Assembly (NCBI GenBank): GCA_963931925.1 | Contig: OZ007576.1 | Location: 15,032,302-15,096,301 of the forward strand | Direction of reading: 5' to 3' | Length of the DNA stretch: 64,000 nucleotides | From: Onchidella celtica | Taxonomy: Eukaryota > Mollusca > Gastropoda > Systellommatophora > Onchidiidae | In this document: piece by piece, positions 1 to 12,000 of the stretch | Position numbering within the stretch: the stretch's first letter is position 1 | How the letters are laid out: each line of letters opens with the position of its first letter | Program-made: the position numbers and the translations under genes | Notes under the pieces: model-generated | The model's input: the letters and a program-made list of their open reading frames with translations, nothing else | Databases searched by the model: none | What the model was told of the DNA's origin: nothing

Positions 1-60
1 ACGCGACCCTGAAACAAACAAACCGTGACCCAGCACGGCAATTCTAGTCCTAACCCTGAC
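1..60 (+). mobile_element. Fragment of Gmr1-type retrotransposon (gag end / pol start)
   Basis: The first 60 bases match the reverse complement of about 55135-55192, the junction where gag-pro ends and pol begins in the complete retrotransposon of this window; GTGACCCAGCACGGCAATTC is identical in both. Similarity stops after about base 60, so this is a truncated relative, cut by the window edge on the left. It shows the junction without the LTR inserted in the complete copy: the gag stop codon TGA overlaps the first pol codons in the -1 frame. Confidence 0.7.
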
Positions 61-2389
61 AGGAGGGTAATGTCTGTTCTCGCCCAAATCTGGCAGCCGT
101 TTCCAACCAAACGCTCCGCTGCACTGCTGGCTCTAGTGTGTACTATAAGCTCTTTGAAACGATAAAGGCTGAGCAGAACATGCAGTAGAGTCATTTAGGA
201 CTAAAAAGTCTCATGAATTGTGCAACAGCAGAAAAGGACTCAAACTTTTGAATTGAATAGATTACTTCAAACTATACAAAATGTGATATAGAACCACCCT
301 GAAAGTTCTCAAATAACGAGACAGGAACCTTTGGGAGTTGACAAAAATGTATTTGTGGGCATGCGCAAAACAGGCACACCGCCAAGGTTACATACTGCAC
401 AATATTGCACACGTAGAGTTGTAACATCAAAATATCACCCAAATATTTGAGGTTGAATGAAAAGACCCGTCATTTCTATTTCAGTCGCCACAACATGTGA
501 ACAATCTTAAAACAAGATAACGCAGACTTTTAGTTTAAAAACAACAAAAAAAACTGTGGGGTGACAGCAGGGTTTGTGACAAGGCTAAAATGGGTGGGGG
601 GGGGGGGGAGGAATGTAGGCCACAAAACCCCAATTTAAAACAAGAACTACAGCGAACAACACATTACAATGAATTCTAAAAGAATTATTCCGTTTTTATT
701 AATTTTCTTTTAGGATTGACTGTACAGTTTGTTTTTTTTTGTTTGTTTCTAATTTGACCAACATGTTTTTCATTTTGCATTAATACATCCTCCCTCACCC
801 CTCTTCAATTTGTACACTATGACATCGTGTAACAATAATTCAAAAGATTCCCCCAAAGCTTCACCCATTTCCATCTTCAGACCTTTTGACGAGATTAAGA
901 AATGGAACCGCTTTGAAATAATGACATAAATAATAAGCACCCTGACATAGCCAGCACTTTTCGGGTCTTAATTTCAGTCTGTGGACTGTAAAGTACAGCA
1001 ATATTAGGCTTTGTTCTGCATGCAGTGGACTTGATTCTCAATAATCTTTCAATCAAGAATGGCAGGGTGAATACACTGCCATGTCATAATATACCTTCAT
1101 TTGCATAAAATTTAACTGACTACGGTTAGAATTATATAAAGGTTCTTTAGCACAAGATGGAGAACTATCAATATAAAATCGCCCACGAATTGCCACTTAG
1201 CTCGATATTCAGTGACGAGTTGGGAAAGAGCTTGCTTGATGATGTAGCTCTGACGTTGATAAACACCCGATGTAGTGGTAGATCTGTACACTTTTAAGGT
1301 GCTAAAATATAATGCGCGGTCATGTCATGACATGGACATTTTGATACAACTCAAGAAAATATTAAAGACTTCCCTCCAGATTATGCCATTCAAACATCTG
1401 TTTTCAGCATTGCATCGGATTTATAAGACTGATTTATTGTTGGAAGACACCATAAAACCGCCAGGCACAAATCATCCAATTATATCTCACAGAGGATTGA
1501 AGAACACCACGAAGCCAAGGAGAAGTTTCAGTCGGTACTCCTGGATGTGTCTGAAGAGTTCAGAAATCCATTTTCAGAAACAGCAAAAATAGCCCTCATT
1601 TCTAACACTATGGCACAATGCCATATCGTCAAAATGTAAGAAAGCTGAAAGAGAAAGAAAGGCAGCATAGCACTCAGTATGATGATGAAAGAATAAAATC
1701 GCAGGCAAAAAACACCAGATAACCACTTAAACAGAATGCCCTTCACCTCTTGAGGAACAAGCGCGACGCAAAGCAACCTTGGAGCTAAAGCAGAGCATCG
1801 AAATGCTAAAGCAAACTGTGGTTTTTTCCTCAGGGGTACATTACATGCCAGATTTAGGGTGCGGAGTTGGTTAAGTTTGTTTTTTTTTACTAACGAAAAT
1901 GAAGCACGCTGTACTTCCCCAACAGCTGAGGGCCACAATGCTGAGGTGTGATAGGAAAATCCAATTTGCTGTGATATCTACTAGAACAAATTCCACCAAG
2001 TGATGAAAAGCCACTCCACTATATATTATGAAAGCATTAGAATGGTTGATAGAGCAACACAAAAATGCCTTCAATTTTACGACGACACTTCATCCTGATC
2101 CCCCGAATAGGACTGATTTGTATTCGTCGGTATGATATAGTTGAATAAAAAATGCAACCAGAGATTAAATAAAATGCCAAAATTCATATGCTTTTACTAT
2201 GAAATAGCCTCAATTTTTAGTGCACTGCGTTAGAATATAAAAAAGGAATGGACGAAGAAATGTTGTTTAAAATTTCTGCCGTCTGTTCTCAGTGGAACCA
2301 AATTACTTACATTTGATACATTGTAATTGTTGTCAGTCAGGTTACGTTGATTGGAAAGTCAAAATGTGGCAAAACGAAGAGGTTGTATG
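61..2389. other. Stretch without recognisable gene
   Basis: AT-rich sequence with short homopolymers (a G run near 596-608). Small open frames here show no family motif. I looked on the minus strand for exons 5-8 of cathepsin-like gene 1, which should lie in this direction, and found none. Confidence 0.5.
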
Positions 2390-2736
2390 CAGGGCTGGAT
2401 TAACCATTAAGCAAAATCAGCACTTGCTTGGGGCATCAGGGGAAGGGGGGCATTGCAGAAAATTTTCATTGCCGGATTTACCATGGACCATATAGTGCAA
2501 AAATGCAAATAAAGCAGCAGAACCACAAAAGGGGCCCCAACGATATATGAAAATATTAAAGTATTTGCTGGCGTATAAGACATAATTTTCCATATTGCTG
2601 TTAAGTTTTGTTTCAATGCGAAGAATAAAGTTTTATTTTTACGGTTTATCTTTGTGTATATTTTTTAATTACAATATATGGGGTCACCAAAATCGTTTAG
2701 GCACTCAGGGGCACTGATGGTCTTAATCCAGCCCTG
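2390..2736. mobile_element. hAT-like MITE, 347 bp
   Basis: The ends are inverted: CAGGGCTGGATTAA at the left and TTAATCCAGCCCTG at the right, the CAGGG...CCCTG form common in hAT elements. The 8-bp flanks are GTTGTATG (2382-2389) and GTCATATG (2737-2744), 6 of 8 identical, as expected for an aged 8-bp target duplication. There is no transposase inside, so it is non-autonomous. Confidence 0.65.
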
Positions 2737-3042
2737 GTCATATGTTCCAAAGACCCGCCTAAGTTGAGCCCCATTGCTTTTCTGTGTTTTTACAAAAGAA
2801 TCTTTAGGTAGACTGGAGTATGGAAGATTCATTTATACTTTTCTGCACTATCTGATCAGCAAAACATGCACAATGCATACTGTGCATATTTTGGCAACCT
2901 CAACATGACCTCTGATTTCCTCTATATTTCATTGTATTTTGAAAGCAGTATAATATATACATTAAATATTGCACAGATTCAAAGTTTTTTGCAAATTTTA
3001 GAAGATCAGTTCAGCTCCACTATACTAAATTATGATACATAC

Positions 3043-3075
3043 CGCACTGAAAGCCCAGGAAGAACCCCTCTGTCC
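3043..3075 (-). CDS. 33-bp active-site microexon of gene 1 (Ser variant)
   Basis: The exon is flanked by CCCCAG (acceptor) and GTATGT (donor) on the minus strand and is a multiple of three. It encodes 11 residues, [11 protein letters not shown]. The Ser codon TCC is at 3060-3058. The equivalent exons of gene 2 (35243-35211) and gene 3 (47953-47985) have the same length and end in the same bases but keep TGC. The other residues of the motif (W, A, F, S, A) are intact. Confidence 0.8.
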
Positions 3076-6000
3076 CTGGGGAGACGGAGAGAAATATTTA
3101 CATTTAAACATTCTGGGATCATTCAAATTCCATGCAACTGAAAGAAGTACGACAGAATATTTATATTCGCCAGTGGGAAAGTGATGGAATTCCGAGCCAT
3201 GAAGGCCTAAGACAATCTTTAGCCAAAGTTGGCCTGACCTTTTATGGCCTAAATGTTAAGTCCAACAATGTCATTTAGACAAAAAAAACAAACAAACAAA
3301 CAGAAGGACCAGTCTGCAACCGTAATAATAACTAACCTAAACAACTACATGTATTATATTAAGCTCAGAGACAAATATTTTGAATTAATAAATAGTTTTA
3401 ATTACTTTTCTTGAAACTATGAAAAATAAAACGGATCATTATGACAGCATAGTGATGATAACTACAAGTTAATCCACCAAGAACAACGAGTCAGCAATAA
3501 TTGTTTTTTATGTGGTCAACTAGGTCAGTCAAATAGATTTTACCGGTCAGATGGTCAATATTACCCACATTTTATTAGTATGTTACTTATTCAGATAAAC
3601 ACCATTTAGTCAAATAGTTAACTAAGCAGTCTGACAGATAACTAGACAGTCAGTCAAGTTGTCAGTTACATGGCCGACTGATAAAGTCAGATACTGAGAT
3701 CGTCGATGAATCAATCAGATAGTCAACTGGTCTATAAGATAAGCACCTAGACAATCAAATAGTCAACTAGTCAATCAGATAGTCAACTAGTCAGTCCGAT
3801 AGCCAACTAGTCAATCAGATAGTCAACTACTCAATCAGATTGTCAACTAGTCAATCAGATTGTCAACTAGCCAATCAGATAGTCAACTAGTCAATGAAAT
3901 AGTCAACTACTCAGTCAGATAGTCAGCTAGCCAGAGAAATAGTCAACTGGTCAATCAAATAGTCAAGTACTCAGTCAGATAGTCAACTAGTCAGTCAGAT
4001 AGTCAACCGGTCAATCAGCTAGACAACTAATCAATCAGATAGTCAACTAGTCAATCAGATAGTCAACTAGTCAATGAATTAGTCAATTAGTCTGTCAGAT
4101 AGTCAACTAGTCTGTCAGACAGTCAACTAGTCAGTCATATAGTCAACTGGTAAGTCAGATAATCAAATAATCAATCAGATAGTCAACCAGTCTATCAAAA
4201 GGTCAACTAGTCAGTCCGATCGGAACCTAGTCAATCAGATAGTCAACTAATCAATCAGATAGACAACAGTCAGTAATATAAACAAACTAGTCAATCAGAT
4301 AGTCAACTAGTCAATGAAATAGTCAATTAGTCAATCAGATAGACAACTAGTGACTCAGAAAGTCACCTAGTCAATCAGATAGTCAAATAGTTCATTAAAT
4401 AGACAATTAGTCAATCAGACAGACAACTAGTCAGTCAGATAGTCAATTAGTTAATCAGATAGACAACTAGTAATCAGATAGTCAACTAGTCAGTCAGATA
4501 GACAACTAGTCAATAAAATAGTCAACTAGTCCATTAGATAGTCAAGTAGTCAATGAGACAGACAACTAGTCAATCAGAAAGTCAACTAGTTAATCAGGTA
4601 GTCAACTAGTTAATCAGATAGTCAACTAGTTAATCAGATAGTCTACTAGTACATCAAATAGTCTACTGGTACATCAAATAGTCAACTAGTCAATCAGATA
4701 GTCAACTTGTCAATCAGATAGTCAACTAGTCAGTCAAATAGTCAACTAGTCAATGAGTCAGTCAAATAGTTAAACTAGTCAATAGATAGTCAACTAGTCA
4801 GTCAGATAGTCAAGTTGTCAATCAGATAGTCAACTAGTCAATCATATAGACTACTAGGGAGTCAGATAGTCAACTACTCAATCAGATAGCCAACTAGTAC
4901 ATCAAATAGTCAAATAGTCAATCAGATAGACTACTAGTGAGTCAGATAGTCAACTACTCAATCAGATAGATAACTAGTCAGACAGATAGTCAACTACTCA
5001 ATCAAATAATCAATTAGTCAATGAGACAGACATCTAGTCAATCAGATAGTTAGACTAATCAATCAGATAGTCAACTAGTGAATCTGATAAAAAAAACTAG
5101 TCAGACAGATAGTCAGCTACTCAATCAAATAATCAACTAGTCAATCAGATAGTCAACTACTCAATCAGATAGACAACTAGTCAATCAGATAGCCAACTAT
5201 TCAATCAGATAGTCAACTAGTCAATCAGATAGTAAAATAGTCAATCAGATAGTCAACTACCCAATCAGATAGTCAAGTAGTCAATCAGATAGTTAACTAG
5301 TCAATCAGATAGCCAACTACTCAATCAGATAGTCAACTACTCAATCAGATAGACAACTTGTCAATCAGATAGTCAACTAGTCAATCAGATAGTCAACTAG
5401 TCAATCAGATAGTCAACTACTCAATCAGATAGTCAAGTAGTCAATCAGATAGTCAACTACTCAATCAGATAATCAACTACTCAATCAGATAGTCAACTAG
5501 TCAATCAGATAGTCAACTAGTCAATCAGATAGTCAACTAGTCAATCAGAAAGTCAGCTAGTCAATCAGATAGTCAGCTGGTCAATCAGATAGTCAGCTAG
5601 TCAATCAGATAGTCAGCTAGTCAATCAGATAGTCAACTACTCAATCAGATAGTCAACTAGTCAATCAAATAGTCAAGTACTCAGTCAGATAGTCAACTAA
5701 TCAGTCAGATAGTCAACCGGTCAATCAGCTAGACAACTAATCAATCAGATAGTCAACAAGTCAATCAGAAAGTCAGCTAGTCAATCAGATAGTCAGCTAG
5801 TCAATCAGATAGTCAGCTAGTCAATCAGGTAGTCAACTACTCAATCAGATAGTCAACTAGTCAATCAGAAATTCAGCTAGTCAATCAGAAAGTCAGCTAG
5901 TCAATCAGAAAGTCAGCTAGTCAATCAGAAAGTCAGCTAGTCAATCAGATAGCCAGCTAGTCAATCAGAAAGTCAGCTAGACAATCAGATAGCCAGCTAG

Positions 6001-9000
6001 TCAATCAGATAGTCAGCTAGTCAATCACTTAGTCAATTAGTCAATCAGAAAGTCAGCTAGTCAATGAGATAAAATATGAGGCGAATTAAAGTTGTAGTGC
6101 CTAATTAGAAAGACCGGCGGAATTGGCCTACCATACAAAACTGCATCTCCCCTCGTCGCTCAACGGCAACAGAGGATGAAAAAGTAAAAGTAAAGTAGAA
6201 GTAGGTCTAATTAGTGCTCAGAAAAGCGAAGCGGGAGTGAAAGAAAGGAAACGACAAGTGATCAAGGTCGGGATCGAATCAGCGACCTCTGCTATCAATC
6301 AGATTAACGTCAATCAAGTTGTCTAAGACAAGTAGTCTGTCAGATAATTAATCAAATTTTTGAAATACTGGTGAAATATTATGCCAAAAAAAGTTACGAT
6401 TCAATGTCCCTCAGATAATACCTTAGTAGGTAGTACCTTGGTCGTAAATATTTAATTGTTATGCAAGCTATTCAAGAATATTCATGAATCATCCTGGCAT
6501 CCATCGCATCAACTTTTACTTTCTATGGCCTTACCTGGTCTTTGACAGGGGTAACAAAACCAGACGTTCTCCAGTCTATGAATGTTGGTAAGTTGTACGC
6601 ACTGTCAGAATAGTAATCATTTTCCCACGGTGCAGAACGTATTACAGGGTTTGCAGCAGTTCTCAAGGAATTCAGCTCCTCTGTCGTCTGTAGAAGTCAT
6701 AGATCAGTATGATAAAGGAACAGACTTTTGTTGTGCTAATGCAGCATTTTGTGGCGAAAGGGGAACTTGGATATAGGGACTATGCTGCTGAAAACTGTCT
6801 AATGCCAGAATCATAACAATAAATTTAAAAAAACCACGAGATAAGATGAGATAGAATAAGAGTCACCTTATAATGTCATGCATGCAGGAAAAGGTTTAAG
6901 ACCACATACATGGTGGTCCCTCGTATTGGAGGAGGCCGTATATGTACAGTCGTTTGTGTACAGGGGAATGCCACCTTAGTCCAAGTTGGGACTAGCAGAA
7001 CAGGGCCCTGGATTTCTGCTGTTGTCGCAGGGATAGACTTTGCCCGATAGCAACGTTCTCCAGTAGCCTGGGCCTTGATGCGGCGTGCCTCTTCAAAAGT
7101 CCTTGAAGCTTATCTTACGGTTTCACGCCATTGTATTCTGTCTTTAGCTACCTGGACAAGGTCAGCAGGAGAGATGCCACACCACCGAAGACTGTCCTTT
7201 AGACTATTTTTATAGCGTTTATGTGGGTTGCCTCTCTTTGTGTGACCCTGCGTTAACTCTCCAAATAGCAAATTGTTTAGAGATGCGGTGATCATTCATC
7301 CTTATGACTCCCCATGCCAGCGGAGGAGCAGCGATTTCAGGATCAATGCCGCGATAGAGATAAACTTTGCCTTATCGAGGACTTCTGTGGTGGTCAATTT
7401 GACTTGCCACCGGATTCCTAGGATGGAAAGCAGGGCCCGTTGGTGAAAACGCCCCAGCTGTTTCATATGTCGCTTGTACACCGTCCATATTTCGCAGCTG
7501 TATAGGAGAACCGGGAGAAGAGTAGCATTGTACAACTTCAGTTTTGCACCCTGTGTTATATCGTTATGATCGAGGACCTTGCTGCATAGTCGTCCCAGGG
7601 CTTGACTTGCTTTCCTGACTCCGGCATTTAGCTCCTTGTCGATGGCCCCGTCCTTGTAGATGACACTTTTCAGGTTTTTAAAGTTGTCGACATGATACAT
7701 AAATCAACAAAATAAATAATTCATGACGTAACATGGCATGAAATTTTAATAACATAAGGCACAGATCTGGCTAGACTGTATTGTTGAGGCAAATAAATAA
7801 GTGATAATAACGACCTTCTGCAATTATGTTTCCCTTTTTTTTGCTTTATGTGTCCAGCTGCTCCGGGAGATCTAGAAATTTGATGTAAATAATCGGAATA
7901 GCGTGATTTTGACAAACAAAAACAAATACTGTATGGGTGGGGAAGTCCATTAAAAGGGTTATCCTACTAGGCCCAGTCAGACACAGTTACTCCCTCTGCC
8001 CCCCTATAAATCTGGCCCTGAAAGGAAATAAAACCTAAAGAATGATCCGTGTCAATGAATAGATAAGACTCAACTTTTGTTGCTTTCGGAAAGTTATAGA
8101 CTATTTTTTTTTCTCTGTATACTATGATGCACTCCTGTCTTCGACTGGCCTAGAGCAACTGAAGAGCAGTTTTTCCGCGGTTATTCCTCTGTCATAGTAA
8201 AGATAAGTAACAAAAAAACAGACACAAGTACAACAACAGAAAACACTAATGAAACAATCAGAACTGAGCCTTGTGCATGGCATCCTATTTGAGAAGACAC
8301 TCGAAGACAAAAAACCCATTTGTTAATCCCCACAAAATGAGAACGTTCAACAGTCCCATCACTTCGAAGACGGCAGATTTTCCCATATTTAAAGGCTCAT
8401 TAAATTTAATTGAAACGGTGTGAACGGTGGTCTAGAGGCAAGGTGCTTGCATCTCATGCTGAAGGTACTGGAGTTCGAATCCCGGTCGGTGGAGGCATGT
8501 TGAAATTTTGGGATTTTTCTCGAATTTTCCTGTCCCTGATCCTATGGGATCGATCATCTAGTCTTCTCAGATAACGAGAAACACTCGAAAGGCCCGTGTG
8601 CACGTTGTGTATGTTAAAGATACGGAAATCGAGAAGAGCAGGCCTAACAGGCCGCTGCCCAGAGTAAAAAATAAACTTATCCCTACCATTCCCCCCCTCC
8701 CCCCCCCCCCAAAAGAAACAACGAAACCAACAATAACCCGCCGATCGGCGCTGCACTGTGGCAACGACGTGTCTTCTTCAGTTGTAACTGGGCTGCAATG
8801 GCACAAAGGCAAATTGCCCAAATGGGATTAAAGAAGTATATAAAATACAAAAATGCAAATACAAAATACAAGAACATTGTGAACTTCCATAAATTTTCCA
8901 AGAAACATTTTTTTATGTGAAAATTTTATATTTGCAGACAAACTGTCGAATTACCTTCGCAAAGGAGAGTAATCAAACTTGTTTAAATGATCAAATAGTT

Positions 9001-12000
9001 AAAGTTTTTACCCAGTCGCTAAACTTATTTGTGGCCAGCTTGAAGGTAAACTGCGGATTTTGGTTATGCTCATTCACCAGTTGACACTTGTCTTTGAATA
9101 TGGCCAGTCTCTCTTGGTCTTCCTCAGGAGGATAACTTCGCACTAGACAGGTAAGAAAAGATTATAGTGGGCAAACATTAAACTAAATAAAGATCTGTGA
9201 ACTGAAATTATTGTTTGGAAGGTTAATTGGTTGCTTGTTTGGTTCGCTGATTGATTGATTGGTTGGTTTGTTGTTTGATTGACTCGTTGGTTGGTTGATT
9301 GGTTGGTTCGTTGGTTGATTGATTGTTGGCTGATGGTTGGTTAAATGGTTGGTTGGTTGGTTAAAATTGATTGATCGGGAGGTGTCACGAATCGACTTTA
9401 GATATTACATTAATTTTTGTTGTTGTTAGACAGTGACCGTGCTGGGGCGCGTGCGGAATATGAACTAATTATTACTTTCGCGAGGTCATTGTTGTGACGG
9501 GACTGGGTAATTAAAGCGTGTAAAGTATTCACCTCCCGTCATGCGCAGCTTACAATGATTGTGCAGTTTCCTAAGCATATAAAAGAGCACGGACGGATCC
9601 GTGACTTTAGTCTTAGGTGAAAGCTCAAGGTATTTGTTCACGAGGGGATTTAGCGTTGCCCAGCCAGAGTGAGGCCTAAGCTGAAGACAAGTAGCGTACT
9701 ATAAACCAGAGAACAGAATGTACTGACCAAAGAGCTGTAAAGCAGAGAGCACAGCCTTAGTCATGTCGCGGGACAGATAGTCCATAAGCGCCATTTTGCC
9801 TTTCGTCCACCCCCTTGGTGGGCAGCAATGTAAGTTTGTTAACCAGAAGCTGGTCTGTGAATAGGGAGCACCCTCAGAGAGAGAACGAGAATATATTAAT
9901 ATAGCGAGTTATTACTGTGTATTGAGCTGTAGTCGTTATTAGCTTGAACACTATTAATAATTTTGTTGCAGGGCAGGTCAAACGACTGTCCCTCATATGA
10001 GAAGCCAGTTCTTAAAGCTAGTATTGTGTAATTTGTACTTAAATGAGCCTACCATTGTGGAGGAAGAGAGGTGTAACTGCCATAGAAATCCATAACCCAC
10101 AAGCATAGTTAGACTGGCTACGAATAGCATTGTAGTCCTGCCTGGCATTTGTATCGTAATACTCTGCATTGATACATCTTATATGTCATAATTGTAGTAT
10201 AATATATTGCAGTCGAACTTAAGTACATCATACGGCCCTGCAGGCTTGACATAAGCAAAATCTTTTGTTTGTTGTTTCTTTTCTTGTGTTTTCTTTGTTT
10301 GACTGTCCAACGTGAGAGTGTAGCAGTCGAATGCTCAACACATCCCCAACTCACTTCACCCGCCCCGTGACAGTAGGTTGTTTTTTTTTTTTGGCTGGTT
10401 GATAGGTTGATTAATTAGTTAATTGGTTTGTCGGTTGATTAATTGGTAAATTGGTTGATTGGTTGGTTGACTGATTGGTTGATTGATTGATTGCTTGGTT
10501 GGTTTGTTGGTTAGTTGAATGGTTGGTTCGTTGGTTGATTGGTGGGTTGGTTGATTGGCTGAATGGTTGATTGGTTGGTTAATTGGTTGGTTGGTTGGTT
10601 GATCGGTTGATTGTGTGATAGACTTATTGCGTTGGTTGGCTGACTGATTGGTTGGTTGGCTCGTTGATTGGTTGGTTGGGTGTATGTTTGGGTTGGTTGA
10701 TTGGTTTGTTAATTAATTGCTTACATGGAGTAACAGCTGTAGTTAGTTCAATCATTTTTCATTTTCCTTTTCTCCTTCCTTTTCAAGGCTGCAAATGCTG
10801 TTGTGACAAATCTTTGGGTATATGTACAATAACATGTATTTTTCAGTTAGCATCATCTATTTCCCTTGACTGATTACCCATCCATCCATCTATCCATCCA
10901 TCCATCCATCAATCTGAGTCTCAATGTCTGTCTGCCAGCTTCTTGAAAATATTGCGACTTCGTGGACGAGTATGGACTAATGAAATTTGCCCCCCCCCCC
11001 CACCCTCTCTCTCTCTCTCACATACACACACACACGCACGCACAAATACATAAAAAACAGTTTGAGAGCAGAGTGAAAGAGAAAGAACGAGTGGCTGATG
11101 AGTAAGGGAAAGTGTACAAACATTTTCTGACACAGGACAGAGCAAAACAGGGGAAAATCAATGAAACTGAAACATCCTTTAGAAGTTAACGTAGACTGGC
11201 CGGGGTAGGTGGATAAAAAATGAAATTGATATCGTCAATTCCCGGAAAAACATGCTGAAAATAGGGCCGAGCATGGGGGTGGGGGGGGGGGGGAGGGAGA
11301 AAGGTGGGCAGAGTTTGTCCCTATCACAAGCCTGGACCAACGTTGTAGACGTTTAGGGCAGGAATGGTGGAACACTCGACGAAACGGATGAAAATGTCGA
11401 AAGTCGACACCAGAATTTCAGTGGCAGTCCGGACTGCTGTACATTATGTTGAGCGCGTTTAGAATTGAACTATGACCCGGCAGCCATTTCACATGTATTC
11501 TAAGAACAACGAACATGGTGTCCCATAGTGTAGACTCGATAGATCTCGTTGCCAAAAAAAAAAAAAAATGATAGAATCAAACATTAACAAAGCATAAAAG
11601 GCATTCAGGGGACAAGGTGGTCTAGAGGCAAGGTGCTCGCCTCTCATGCCAAGGGTCCCGGGTTCTAAACCCTGGCAGTGCAGGCATGTTGGAAAGTGGA
11701 TTTTTCTCGTATTTTCAAGTCCCTGGTCCTATTGGGGGTAGGATCGAGTAGTTCTTGGAAATTGGATTTTTCTCATATTTTCAAGTCCCTGGTCCTATTG
11801 GGGGGTAGGATCGAGTACCTAGTCTTCTCGGATAAGGACGAAAAAATTCGGAGGGCCCGTGTGCACGTTGCGCACGTTAAAGATACCTTGGCAGTTGGAA
11901 ATCGTAAAAAGCAGGCCGAAAGGCCGCGGCCCGGGCAAAATTGAAATTAATAGATTAAAATTTATCCATAATATCTCTCCCCCCCCCCCCCCCCCCCCCG

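Noticed and set aside
1275..2616. Small open frames near the left edge as exons 5-8 of gene 1
   Set aside because: None contains the expected LVDC, HAV or SWG motifs on either strand.
3520..6075. CRISPR-like periodic array
   Set aside because: The 20-bp unit repeats with no unique spacers, and the surroundings are eukaryotic introns; it is a minisatellite.
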